The notes below the pieces were generated by a model. That model had not been told where the DNA came from, made no database searches, and was given only the letters and a program-made list of their open reading frames with translations. Of a DNA stretch of 64,000 nucleotides, positions 1 to 7,648 are shown piece after piece (the stretch's first letter is position 1; each line of letters begins with the position of its first letter). Location of the stretch: positions 1 through 64,000 of the forward strand of contig NBMB01000058.1 in the NCBI GenBank assembly GCA_002084765.1, read 5' to 3'. The position numbers and the translations under genes are program-made. Origin of the DNA: Candidatus Cloacimonetes bacterium 4572_55. GTDB lineage: Bacteria > 4572-55.

Positions 1-2
1 TG

Positions 3-986
3 GGGCGTTTTGCCATTCACACCACCCGAAAAAGATTGATCGGCGTTCAAAGAGAACTGCAAAAAGACGGCAAAGATTTCAGAGCCTTTGAAATATTGAA
101 CTTAGGCAAATACGAGCGTCAGTTTTTTATGGACGACCTAAGCAACGGTGCAAGAAAAAGCAAAGAAGAAATTTATGTCAATCTCATTCTCGAGGCATAC
201 AAGGCAAAGCGCATTGAAGGTCATTCCACCCTGCACGGCAGTAAAGCAGGCAGATTTGTTCACGTCGGTCCCTTAGATGTGCCGGTTACGCAAAGCCGTT
301 TGGAGGATATTTTTGAAGAATGCAGGCAAAAGCTTTATACTCAGGTTGATGTGCTGGGTTTTGAATTCGAAATGGGCTTAACGCCGCAGTTCATTCAGGA
401 ACTCAGAGAAAAAGGCGTATCTGTGACGCTCAAATATATTCCCAAAGAAGTCTTTGACAAACGCGCCGTAGAAAAAGGGCAGGTGCGTTTTTATGATGTT
501 GCCTATCTGAACGCAGCCATCAAGAAAAAGGGCAAAACAATCACCGTGGAACTGACAGACTTTGTTACGCATTACACCCAGGATGATATTGAAGAACTTC
601 AGCAATCCATGAGAAAAGGCAGAAAAGTTGTCATTGAAGATGGACAAATTTTCAAACTCGAAAAAGATAAAAACAGCAGCATCAACCGCACGTTATTAAC
701 CGAAAATTGGCATGACTGGATTGACTATTGGGCCATAGATTTTAACTATGAAGACAAGAAAGAAATCATCAAAATCAAAAATGGCAAAGGCGAAACAGAA
801 GAACAGTGGACAGGCAATTATTTGTTTGAAAATGAATGGCAAAGTTTTCGCACAAAGAAAAACCTGACTTTGGAGTTTAAATCTGTTCCCCATGAATACA
901 AACAGACAGGCAAATATAAAGTGATGGTAAAAGTTGTGGACATTCTGGGCATTGACACGAGCAAAATCATTGACGTAAAAATATGA
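3..986 (+). CDS. Adenine-specific DNA methyltransferase, C-terminal part (5' end outside window)
   Basis: The reading frame is open from the first bases of the window, so the gene begins upstream; a TTG at 36 is internal. The visible 327 residues begin with GRFAIHTTRKR followed by a conserved LNLGKYERQ segment, the pattern seen in the C-terminal half of large site-specific (type III-like/Mod) adenine DNA methyltransferases. The SAM-binding and catalytic motifs would lie upstream. The last 60 residues (VMVKVVDILGID...) have a beta-sandwich look common at the end of these proteins. It probably belonged to a restriction-modification or orphan methylation system whose partner is off-window. Family assignment rests on recognised phrases, not on visible catalytic motifs. 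Confidence 0.72.
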   Translation, partial: GRFAIHTTRKRLIGVQRELQKDGKDFRAFEILNLGKYERQFFMDDLSNGARKSKEEIYVNLILEAYKAKRIEGHSTLHGSKAGRFVHVGPLDVPVTQSRLEDIFEECRQKLYTQVDVLGFEFEMGLTPQFIQELREKGVSVTLKYIPKEVFDKRAVEKGQVRFYDVAYLNAAIKKKGKTITVELTDFVTHYTQDDIEELQQSMRKGRKVVIEDGQIFKLEKDKNSSINRTLLTENWHDWIDYWAIDFNYEDKKEIIKIKNGKGETEEQWTGNYLFENEWQSFRTKKNLTLEFKSVPHEYKQTGKYKVMVKVVDILGIDTSKIIDVKI

Positions 987-1037
987 CCTTACGACGTTAA
1001 TTCCTACTTCGTATCAATCTTTGTGCCTGGTTAGCAC

Positions 1038-1098
1038 GCCTAACAAATCGTTCAAGCGGACAGCAAAAAGACGCCGCCGCTTAACTCAGTCGTTAGGC
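1038..1098 (+). other. Integron attC recombination site
   Basis: The 61-bp element starts with GCCTAAC (fits RYYYAAC, R'') and ends with GTTAGGC (fits GTTRRRY, R'), and these are exact reverse complements. Inside are GTTCAAGCGG (1050-1059) and CCGCTTAACT (1076-1085), which pair as L''/L' except for one unpaired base, as expected of the extrahelical base that orients attC. The loop is about 16 nt. The overall shape is that of the short attC sites of aadA-type cassettes. It lies 51 bp after the methyltransferase stop codon, so this gene could be the cassette it terminates. No integrase is in the window. Confidence 0.8.
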
Positions 1099-1147
1099 GA
1101 GCAAAGTTGAGGACATTTTCACGTGGAAAAACGTACATAAAATAAAA

Positions 1148-1951
1148 ATGTGGATTATCACCATAATTATTTGTTTTGGCATAACAGGGAATTCATTTTC
1201 AGGTGATCGAGGGATTACTGTTCTTTATAAACCACAAAATGTAGATACTGAGCAATTTGTATCAAAAGTAACTGAAAGAAAAATTTTGAGGAAAGCTTCA
1301 TTCCGTGAACAAACGCATATCTATGCTAAATTGCTTGAATCTGATGATTGCTCACCTGCTGTTATACTGAGTTTTGGTTGGTATGCTGGTTATGACAAAT
1401 GGCAGGAAGATTTAGATACAGCTTATGCCTTGGTTCGTGATAGTATTGATGTTAAAAATGACAAGCAGATTAGTAAAATAACTGATTCTGAAATAAAAAC
1501 ATTGTCCGAAGAATATGATTTTTATTCGTATTGCAATAATAAGCAGCTTATACCACCTGTGGATATATCCCACCGGGATGATCTTCCAGAAAAATCGACT
1601 GAGCAACATAATAATTTTGAGTCTCTTTTTAATGCAAATTGTGGCGGAGGTAGGGGTGAATTCAATTTGATCTATTTTAACAATACTAACATTTCTCCAA
1701 GTGAAATGAATTGTTGTTATTTCTACGTTCGAATCCACGATGGAGAATACAAAGGGACTCTAATCTGGATATGGAGAATTCCGAAAGACAAAAATATCAC
1801 ATTAAATATAAAACAGGATAGATTAGTTTTTCCAAAGTATATGGGGATTCACAACAAAGAAGATCACATTTACGCACTTGTCCTACAATCATCCTTGGAA
1901 AAACGAAAGAAAATATATCAAATTTTGAAGGGTTATTATGTTGCGGATTGA
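1148..1951 (+). CDS. Hypothetical protein, possibly secreted
   Basis: I do not recognise this 267-residue protein. Its first 18 residues (MWIITIIICFGITGNSFS) are hydrophobic and resemble a signal peptide, and the remainder is soluble with scattered Cys and many Asn, Lys and Ile codons. Base composition is more AT-rich than the core genes to the right, which fits acquired DNA. The ATG lacks a clear Shine-Dalgarno sequence. It begins 49 bp after the attC site and ends just before a decayed sorting-tail fragment. It may be a cassette gene, but no attC was found after it. Confidence 0.5.
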   Translation: MWIITIIICFGITGNSFSGDRGITVLYKPQNVDTEQFVSKVTERKILRKASFREQTHIYAKLLESDDCSPAVILSFGWYAGYDKWQEDLDTAYALVRDSIDVKNDKQISKITDSEIKTLSEEYDFYSYCNNKQLIPPVDISHRDDLPEKSTEQHNNFESLFNANCGGGRGEFNLIYFNNTNISPSEMNCCYFYVRIHDGEYKGTLIWIWRIPKDKNITLNIKQDRLVFPKYMGIHNKEDHIYALVLQSSLEKRKKIYQILKGYYVAD

Positions 1952-2020
1952 GCAGGTAGAATTCATTAACAAGCTCTGCTTGCAGAATGGCAACCTTGAC
2001 ATTTCGTATCGCATATCCGA

Positions 2021-2152
2021 AAGGTTGCTGAACATTCCGTCTCATAGGATGGTAAAGATAGCAGGGGACTGGACGTTATCAGCGGGGTTTACTTTTATCA
2101 ACTGCACGTTGGGGATCAGGTCAAAACGAGGAATCTGGTATTAATCCGCTAA
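2021..2152 (+). pseudogene. Relic of a type IX secretion/FlgD-like C-terminal domain (copy 1)
   Basis: Read in the frame ending at the TAA of 2150-2152, this stretch encodes HSVS-stop-DGKDSRGLDVIS then GVYFYQLHVGDQVKTRNL and VLIR-stop. That is the classic last segment of an FCB-group sorting tail (WDGKD..G..V.SGVYFYQL...). The expected Trp codon before DGKD is a TAG (2045-2047), and no intact upstream gene remains. The stop lies 18 bp before the next gene. The same architecture recurs at 3145-3263. Confidence 0.62.
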
Positions 2153-2170
2153 AAGCAAGTGAGGTATCTT

Positions 2171-2548
2171 ATGGTAATAGAAGAAATGGTTTATCCACCG
2201 CATGTCATTCGTCGGAGTGATCGAGGCCTATGCGTTGCCAGAACAGGCAAAACACTTTACACGATAATGGATCTCATCAAAGCTGAATGGCCCAAAAAAC
2301 TCGTTCGGGACTGGATGGAATTGACTGATGAACAGATTGATTGCGTAATGGAATACATCGACAAGCATCGAAAAAAATTTGAAGCTGAATACGATGACGT
2401 TGTAAAAGATGCTGAAGAAGACCGAAAGTATTGGGAAGAACGCAATCGCGAAAGAATTGAAAAAATAAAGAAAATGGGTCCGCCCCCTGGCAAAGAAGAA
2501 CTTTGGAACTTTGTTCAGAGTTGGAAAGCTGAGTTGGGGATTGTATGA
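2171..2548 (+). CDS. DUF433-type antitoxin-like protein
   Basis: This 125-residue protein contains the DUF433 pattern: an N-terminal beta strand with HVIRRSDRGLCVARTGKTLYT, then a helix-turn-helix-like region around 'LTDEQIDCVMEYIDKHRKKFEAE'. The charged helical C-terminus (residues 70-105) is probably the toxin-binding part. The ATG at 2171 was preferred over the in-frame GTG at 2159 because GAGGT at 2161-2165 is correctly spaced from it. The stop codon overlaps the next start (ATGA), so the two genes are translationally coupled. In this family the upstream gene normally represses the pair and neutralises its partner. Confidence 0.68.
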   Translation: MVIEEMVYPPHVIRRSDRGLCVARTGKTLYTIMDLIKAEWPKKLVRDWMELTDEQIDCVMEYIDKHRKKFEAEYDDVVKDAEEDRKYWEERNRERIEKIKKMGPPPGKEELWNFVQSWKAELGIV

Positions 2549-2940
2549 TTTCAGTTTTACTTGACCATAACATTCGTGGCTTTTTGATTCTTTTACAGGG
2601 GACTGTGGACGCAAAAAGAAGTTCAAATCCAGAATTGATTAAGTTCATTCAACTCGAAGATGTTGGCTTGTCAATGGATAGCCCGGATGATGAAATTTGG
2701 CGACTTGTTCAAAGACATCAAATTTTGCTTCTCACGAACAACCGAAACAGCAAGGGCGTCGATTCGCTTCAACAAACAATTGAGCGAGAGGGCACATTTG
2801 AATCCTTGCCCATTCTTACATTTGGAAATATCGACCGACTTTCTGAAAAAACATATCGGGAACGCTGCATTGCTCGAATATTTGAAATAGCAACAAATAT
2901 AAGCAATTATCGTGGTTGCGGTAGATTATTCATTCCATAG
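2545..2940 (+). CDS. PIN-like (DUF5615-related) putative toxin
   Basis: A 131-residue protein beginning with ISVLLDHNIRG, the first acidic motif of the PIN-like/Mut7-C fold. It continues with DVGLSMDSPDDEIW (second acidic cluster) and LLLTNNRN in the place where related proteins have a TxDxDF-type motif. The C-terminal half (SLPILTFGNIDRLSEKTYRER...NYRGCGRLFIP) is a conserved extension of one subfamily. The gene overlaps its DUF433 partner by 4 bp. The expected role is a metal-dependent RNase toxin in a VapBC-like module. The Asn residues at TNNRN may mean altered catalysis, although this looks subfamily-typical. Confidence 0.65.
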   Translation: MISVLLDHNIRGFLILLQGTVDAKRSSNPELIKFIQLEDVGLSMDSPDDEIWRLVQRHQILLLTNNRNSKGVDSLQQTIEREGTFESLPILTFGNIDRLSEKTYRERCIARIFEIATNISNYRGCGRLFIP

Positions 2941-3144
2941 CATGATGCTAGCAATCCATGCGTGTGCCGTGCAAAACCCGAGACATTGGGATAAAGCATA
3001 GCTTTTAGAAATTTGTCATTATCTGCGTTTATCATCTGATAAGCCAGTCCCACCGACTCAAAGCGACCGTCAGCGGAGTTGTAGAAACCTTCGGGCATGG
3101 ATGTCGCGAGGCATCATGTCAAGCGCGCGTGAAATCATAATTAA
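2941..3144. other. Intergenic gap without a confident gene
   Basis: No start, Shine-Dalgarno sequence or recognisable domain supports a gene in this stretch. The minus strand (2907-3098) keeps an open frame of 63 codons with a non-random look (VGLAYQMINADNDKFLKAML), but it overlaps the end of the preceding toxin gene and has no initiation signal. It may be another decayed fragment. Confidence 0.35.
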
Positions 3145-3263
3145 CATTCCAGCACATGAGATGGCAATGCTAGTAATGGAATGGATGTGGTAGCGGTGTC
3201 TACTTCTATCAACTGCATGTTGGGGCTCAAGTCGAATCGAGGCCGCTGGTTTTAATCCGGTAA
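3145..3263 (+). pseudogene. Relic of a type IX secretion/FlgD-like C-terminal domain (copy 2)
   Basis: The sequence reads HSST-stop-DGNASNGMDVV, then after a one-base frame slip GVYFYQLHVGAQVESRPL and VLIR-stop (TAA at 3261-3263). It is homologous at DNA and protein level to the relic at 2021-2152. Again the expected Trp is a stop codon (TGA, 3157-3159). The fragment ends 29 bp before brnT. It has no intact upstream gene and is taken as decayed. Confidence 0.62.
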
Positions 3264-3292
3264 ATCCGTAGCAATGAGTAAGGAAATTAACG

Positions 3293-3583
3293 TTGAAATT
3301 CGATTGGGATGAAAACAAGTGCCAAATCAATTTACAAAAGCACGGTATTGATTTTGCCGAAGCAAATGAAGTTTTCAAGAATCCTTTGCTATCCAAAATC
3401 GACAAACGGTATTATGGTGAAGAACGGTGGATCGGCTTGGGTATAACTCATAGAAACGTCGTTTTGGTTGTTTACACCGAACAAGATGGAGAAACAATCC
3501 GTATCATATCAATCCGAAAGGCAACAAAACAAGAGAGGAAAACCTATGAAAAATATCTCTCAAACCGATTGGGCAAGAGTTAA
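3293..3583 (+). CDS. brnT: BrnT family toxin
   Basis: The 96-residue protein matches BrnT (DUF497) closely: FDWDENKCQINLQKHGIDF at the N-terminus, the central EERWIGLG strand and the C-terminal RIISIRKATKQERKTYE. BrnT is a RelE-like ribonuclease toxin that stops translation and is neutralised by BrnA. The start is TTG at 3293, with TAAGGA at 3279-3284 as ribosome binding site. The downstream brnA overlaps the 3' end by 38 nt in another frame, the usual brnTA arrangement, with the pair autoregulated by BrnA. Confidence 0.85.
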   Translation: MKFDWDENKCQINLQKHGIDFAEANEVFKNPLLSKIDKRYYGEERWIGLGITHRNVVLVVYTEQDGETIRIISIRKATKQERKTYEKYLSNRLGKS

Positions 3584-3767
3584 TCAACTATCGGATGAAG
3601 ACATCGATTTTTCCGACATTCCTGAAACAACCGAAGAGTTTTGGAGTGATGCTGAATGGTTTATGCCACCAAAGAAAGATAGTTTAATCAATGTCCTGCA
3701 GCGGTATCAACTTAAGTCATCTGATGTTAAAATGGTCGTTCGACTGGTAGAAAGACTCACCCACTAA
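3546..3767 (+). CDS. brnA: BrnA family antitoxin
   Basis: A 73-residue protein starting at the ATG of 3546, inside the end of brnT. It contains the family phrase TDWARVNQLSDEDIDFSDIPE and a C-terminal ribbon-helix-helix-like segment (LINVLQRYQLKSSDVKMVVRLVERL) expected to bind the operator. The longer open frame back to 3468 lies wholly within brnT and lacks a start signal, so the short form is chosen. BrnA sequesters BrnT and represses the operon. The sequence after 'EEFW' is a little unusual but keeps the fold. Confidence 0.78.
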   Translation: MKNISQTDWARVNQLSDEDIDFSDIPETTEEFWSDAEWFMPPKKDSLINVLQRYQLKSSDVKMVVRLVERLTH

Positions 3768-3798
3768 TTTATTAAGCTCATTTGCAAATCGAAACTGA

Positions 3799-3924
3799 CG
3801 CTAACATGGTGCTGCAGGCGACGGGCGGCCTTTGTCCGCTCCAAGTTCGGTGCAATTCTGAAAGGGTATCATCCCGCTCAAAGTTTGTCCGATGCCTCCC
3901 GCGCCTGAGTTTAGTTGTTAACAC
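3799..3924 (+). other. Possible degenerate attC-like inverted repeat
   Basis: CGCTAAC at 3800-3806 and GTTAACA at 3917-3923 share a TAAC/GTTA core. Internal segments GCAGGCGACGGGCGG (3814-3828) and CCTCCCGCGCCTG (3895-3907) are near-complementary, so the region can fold into a long stem of the VCR-attC type. The terminal boxes do not fit the strict RYYYAAC/GTTRRRY consensus. It sits between the brnTA module and the DUF1152 gene. Confidence 0.35.
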
Positions 3925-3973
3925 GACAGTAGTGAACATGTAATCTCTCTATTATACAAGGAGGAAGACATAT

Positions 3974-4924
3974 ATGAATCTTACATGTATTCCATTATTT
4001 GACGAACTCCATGCCAGTCAAAACGTCTTAATTGCCGGTGCTGGCGGGGGATTTGATATTTTAAGCGGACTGCCGCTCTATTTTGCACTTCGAAACCAGG
4101 GGAAAAATGTGTTTCTGGCGAATTTGTCATTTTCGAATTTGTCTGAAGCAACGGGTACTCGTCTCTCTCCTGCGGCTCTTCTGGTCAATGCGGATTCAAC
4201 AGGAGCGAACCGTTATTTCCCTGAGAAATATCTGTGTGAATGGTTTCGGACACGTGGCGAAAATATCGAAATCTGTTGTTTCCACCTGGTTGGAGCGATC
4301 CCTGTTACTATAGGCTATACACGGATTTGTGAACAATGGCAGATTGATACAATCATCCTTGTTGATGGGGGAACTGATATTCTCATGCGTGGTGATGAAG
4401 TCGGATTAGGAACGCCCCAGGAAGATATTGTCAGTATTGCCGCTGTTGATGAGGTGGACGTAAGTCAGGCATTTGTCGTGTGTACCGCATTTGGGGTTGA
4501 TCGATTTCATGGAATCAATCATTTTCAATATCTGGAGGCGGTTGCAGCCTTATCAAAAACAGGGGATTTTCTTGGAGTCTTTTCGTATCTGAAAGAGATG
4601 GAGGAGGTGTGTTTGTATCAGGAGGCATATACCTTTGTCGAGGAGCGGATGAGATTTTCAAGCATTGTCTCGACGTCCATTATTTCAGCCGTCAATGGTG
4701 AATATGGCGATTACCACGCGACATTCCGAACTCAGGGAAGCACACTATGGATTAACCCGCTGATGAATATGTATTGGGGTTTCCGTCTTGCAGGTGTGGC
4801 AAAGCGGTGTTTGTATCTTGATGAGTTGAAGCACACGACACGATACCATGAAATCAACGAGGTCATAAGACGTTTTCGAACGACGCATCAGCCAATCAAA
4901 GAATGGGAGAGTATTCCAGCATAA
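3974..4924 (+). CDS. DUF1152 domain-containing protein
   Basis: This 316-residue protein has the DUF1152 layout: a glycine-rich N-terminal strand-turn (VLIAGAGGGFDILSGLPLYFAL), NLSFSNLSE, a central Asp motif (IILVDGGTDILMRGDE) and the GVDRFHGINHF segment. Members occur in bacteria and archaea and have no established reaction. The glycine loop and acidic motif suggest nucleotide or phosphate binding, which is inference. A strong Shine-Dalgarno AAGGAGG precedes the ATG. It appears monocistronic between two accessory modules, and an A/T-rich hairpin follows at 4966-4987. Confidence 0.72.
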   Translation: MNLTCIPLFDELHASQNVLIAGAGGGFDILSGLPLYFALRNQGKNVFLANLSFSNLSEATGTRLSPAALLVNADSTGANRYFPEKYLCEWFRTRGENIEICCFHLVGAIPVTIGYTRICEQWQIDTIILVDGGTDILMRGDEVGLGTPQEDIVSIAAVDEVDVSQAFVVCTAFGVDRFHGINHFQYLEAVAALSKTGDFLGVFSYLKEMEEVCLYQEAYTFVEERMRFSSIVSTSIISAVNGEYGDYHATFRTQGSTLWINPLMNMYWGFRLAGVAKRCLYLDELKHTTRYHEINEVIRRFRTTHQPIKEWESIPA

Positions 4925-4965
4925 CATGTAATGAGCTTCTTGGAAGGTCGTTTCCGTAAAATCAG

Positions 4966-4987
4966 AAATTTTTAGTTCTAAAAATTT
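4966..4987 (+). terminator. Weak A/T-rich hairpin after DUF1152 gene
   Basis: AAATTTTTAG (4966-4975) pairs perfectly with CTAAAAATTT (4978-4987). The stem is almost pure A/T and the following U-tract is short, so termination would be weak. Confidence 0.35.
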
Positions 4988-5055
4988 ATTCATCTTGCAT
5001 AAATAGTCCATGTGGTTTATCATCAAGTAGTAAACTTTTTTCCGTGAGGTTAATA

Positions 5056-5358
5056 TTGGCAAACGTAGCTCTCCCCACATTTGAAACGCTTATGAACCCG
5101 ATTATTCAGGCACTCAAAATGCTTGGGGGATCAGGTACAATTGAGGAAATTAACAATAAAGCCACCGAAATTGCAGACTTATCGGATGAGCAACTTGAAG
5201 TTGTCCACGATTCCAAGAAAGGCCGACAAACTGATAAAGTCAACGGAAAAACGGTCAGGCGATATGTTCAGAATGAGCAAAAACAAGCGAGAGAGGCAAA
5301 AATTAGCAAAGTAACGGATGAGCCAGACGTGGAGGCAACTTGGTTACTTGGCATTTAG
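5056..5358 (+). pseudogene. Mrr restriction endonuclease N-terminal domain fragment
   Basis: Residues 1-55 (ALPTFETLMNPIIQALKMLG...DEQLEVVHDSKKGRQT) match the Mrr_N winged-helix domain of Mrr-type modified-DNA restriction enzymes. After 'GRQT' the family continues with a tyrosine/arginine-rich strand and then the catalytic Mrr_cat domain. Here the sequence switches to an unrelated lysine/glutamine-rich stretch and stops after 100 residues. The start is taken as TTG 5056 with GAGGT at 5046-5050. It looks like a truncated, chimeric remnant that cannot cut DNA, although the intact winged helix might still bind DNA. Confidence 0.6.
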
Positions 5359-5543
5359 TGAAGGTGCTTTTGGGTTTCAACCTATGTTTACATCCAAACA
5401 CACGGTTTTGGATGCCCTTTATTGTCCTGTCTCTATTGAAATCGATTGAAATCGGATGAACATAATGAAGATGCCCTTCATACAAGCAGATAAAAAGTGA
5501 TCGGATTGATCAAAAAAAATACATGAGCAATTATAATAGATAT

Positions 5544-5577
5544 AAAAAAGGAACGCTTTTCGGCGTTCCCTTTTTTT
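5544..5577 (-). terminator. Bidirectional rho-independent terminator
   Basis: GGAACGC (5550-5556) pairs with GCGTTCC (5563-5569). The stem is flanked by an A-run on the left and a T-run on the right, so it works on both strands. It ends pruA on the minus strand and anything reading out of the Mrr fragment on the plus strand. Confidence 0.85.
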
Positions 5578-5591
5578 ATATCTGCGGCAAA

Positions 5592-7223
5592 CTATTCAGC
5601 GTTCATATAGGGATAAGTCCAGTCCTTTGCCGGAACCAAAGTCTCTTTTATCGAACGCACAGACATCCATCGCAACAGATTCATTGCGCTGCCAGCCTTG
5701 TCATTTGTTCCAGAGGCTCGACCTCCTCCGAACGGTTGCTGGTTCACAATAGCCGCGGTCGGTTTATCGTTGATATAAAAATTGCCTGCCGCGTTGCGCA
5801 GATAGTCCGACATTTTTCTCAGGACCTGACGATCCTGAGAAAAAATAGCACCGGTCAAGGCGTATGGCGATGTGGAGTCGCACAGCTCCAGAGTCTCGTC
5901 AAACTTATTGTCGTCATAGACATAAATTGACATCACAGGTCCAAAAATCTCCTCTTCCATTGTCTTGAATTTCGGATCAGTTGTGACAATCGTCGTGGGT
6001 TCGACAAAATATCCGGTCGAGTCGTCATAATTTCCGCCGGTGATAAACTCCGCATCTTTGGACTCTTTGGCATAGTCAATATAGGACGTGATGGTATCAA
6101 ACGCGGATTTGTCGATGATCGCGCCCATAAAATTTTCGAAATCCTCCACATCTCCGTGTTTGATTTTGGAGACTTCTTCGACATACCTTTCCTTGAACTG
6201 AGGCCAGATCGACTTGGGGATATACATGCGGGAAGCCGCAGAGCATTTTTGACCCTGATACTCAAAAGCACCGCGAATGGTCGCGACCACCAGTGCCTCA
6301 ACGTCAGCGGAGGCGTGGGCAAAAATAAAATCTTTTCCGCCAGTTTCGCCAACGATCCGCGGATAATATTTGTACTTATAGAGATTATTCGCTATGGTTT
6401 TCCACATATTTTGGAATACCTCGGTGGAACCAGTGAAGTGGATTCCAGCGAGTTCCGGGCTTGCCATAGCTGGATTTCCGACCTGTCCTCCGGAGCCGGG
6501 GATAAAATTGATCACACCAGGAGGGAATCCGGCTTCCTCAAATATTTTCATCAAGAAATAGTTTGAATAAACCGAGCTGGACGCAGGCTTCCACAAGGAA
6601 ACACAGCCGACCAATGCCGGCGCAGTCGGTAAATTACCGGCAATAGCCGTAAAATTAAACGGCGTGACAGCAAAAACAAAACCCTCCAGAGGACGGTATT
6701 CCGTCCGATTCCACATACCTGGGGGAGAATAGGGTTGCTCTTTTATCAACTCCGTATAGTAATGAGGATTAAACCGATAAAAGTCAGCCAATTCGCCAGC
6801 CGCCTCGATCTCAGCCTGCCATGGGGTCTTAGACTGCCCCAGCATCGTCGCGGCGTTCAAGGTCATACGGTGTGGACCAGTCAACAGATCAGCAGCCTTC
6901 AGCATGACCGAAACCCGATGTTCCCACGGCATTTCCGCCCACATCTTATGGGCTTCCAACGCGGCTTGAATAGCCATGTTGACTTCCTTTTCGCCCGCTT
7001 TATGATAAACGCCCAGCTTATGTCCGTGATTATGCGGCATAACCATATCGCCCATATTGCCGGTGCGAACTTCCTTCCCACCGATAATCAGCGGAACTTC
7101 GATTTCTTGTGATTTCAGATCGGCAATTTTTTCCCTCAACGACTCACGCTCAGGAGAACCCGGCGCATATTGTAAATAGGGCTCATTTTTCGGTTCCGGG
7201 ACTTTGAAAAACGCATTTGCCAT
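5592..7223 (-). CDS. pruA: L-glutamate gamma-semialdehyde dehydrogenase (1-pyrroline-5-carboxylate dehydrogenase)
   Basis: The 543-residue protein is an aldehyde dehydrogenase of the long P5C dehydrogenase type, oxidising glutamate semialdehyde to glutamate with NAD+ in proline breakdown. Visible motifs are the catalytic base in VGETGGKDF (Glu293) and the nucleophile in GQKCSAASRMYIP (Cys327). The N-terminal FFKVPEPKNEPYLQYAPGS is typical of the Bacteroidota/eukaryote-like subgroup without a fused proline dehydrogenase. A GGAGGT site precedes the ATG. No putA-type proline dehydrogenase is nearby. Transcription ends at the hairpin at 5544-5577. The assignment is firm. Confidence 0.93.
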   Translation of the reverse strand: MANAFFKVPEPKNEPYLQYAPGSPERESLREKIADLKSQEIEVPLIIGGKEVRTGNMGDMVMPHNHGHKLGVYHKAGEKEVNMAIQAALEAHKMWAEMPWEHRVSVMLKAADLLTGPHRMTLNAATMLGQSKTPWQAEIEAAGELADFYRFNPHYYTELIKEQPYSPPGMWNRTEYRPLEGFVFAVTPFNFTAIAGNLPTAPALVGCVSLWKPASSSVYSNYFLMKIFEEAGFPPGVINFIPGSGGQVGNPAMASPELAGIHFTGSTEVFQNMWKTIANNLYKYKYYPRIVGETGGKDFIFAHASADVEALVVATIRGAFEYQGQKCSAASRMYIPKSIWPQFKERYVEEVSKIKHGDVEDFENFMGAIIDKSAFDTITSYIDYAKESKDAEFITGGNYDDSTGYFVEPTTIVTTDPKFKTMEEEIFGPVMSIYVYDDNKFDETLELCDSTSPYALTGAIFSQDRQVLRKMSDYLRNAAGNFYINDKPTAAIVNQQPFGGGRASGTNDKAGSAMNLLRWMSVRSIKETLVPAKDWTYPYMNAE

Positions 7224-7356
7224 AATTGACCTCCGTTAATTATCAAAAAAGTATCCGCAGATTACGCAGAGAGGGACAATGGACTCAGAACCAAACCCAA
7301 TTAACCGCGTTTTTTGAGAGGATACATAAAAGAGTGACATTACAATCGACGTTTCC

Positions 7357-7385
7357 AATAATCGAAATTTTCGCGGATTTGTCAA
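7357..7385 (-). promoter_or_regulatory. Possible pruA promoter
   Basis: On the minus strand TTGACA (7380-7385) is followed after 17 bp by ATTATT (7357-7362). The -35 is perfect and the -10 is poor. It lies about 135 bp upstream of the pruA start. Confidence 0.35.
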
Positions 7386-7475
7386 GCAAAAAAGACACGA
7401 TTCACTCAAGAAGCCAGCCATAAGGATTATACCCGCGTCTCGGCATGGAAATGAAATACAGATCGTCAATTTCGC

Positions 7476-7504
7476 TTGACATATCAGCTCGGATTTGTTA
7501 TTTT
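7476..7504 (+). promoter_or_regulatory. Sigma-70-type promoter for rpmA
   Basis: TTGACA (7476-7481), a 17-bp spacer and TATTTT (7499-7504). This would start transcription near 7511 and give a leader of about 135 nt before rpmA. Confidence 0.6.
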
Positions 7505-7648
7505 AGAGCGATTTATTATTCTGGATAAATAACGTTTTTTTTGTCGGACGAACAAAAATTTTCTATCGACGCTCCACGTTCGGGGGAAATTCAAGAAAAT
7601 TCGTTGCTATTCGACAAAATTGACGCAAAAAAAAGGAGATGAATAACT

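Larger units (their letters stand above)
7224..7648. other. Divergent intergenic region between pruA and rpmA
   Basis: The gap holds the promoters of both genes and a short motif, ATCCGCAGATTACGCAGA (7251-7268), resembling a sequence dispersed in many bacterial genomes. I see no RNA gene or ORF of credible coding quality here. Confidence 0.4.

Noticed and set aside
1117-1132. CACGTG-centred parS-like sequence (ATTTTCACGTGGAAAA)
   Set aside because: Four mismatches to the parS consensus, and far from ParAB compared with the near-perfect site at 27591.
2907-3098. 63-codon minus-strand frame with protein-like composition
   Set aside because: No start signal, overlaps the toxin gene 3' end, and no family recognised.
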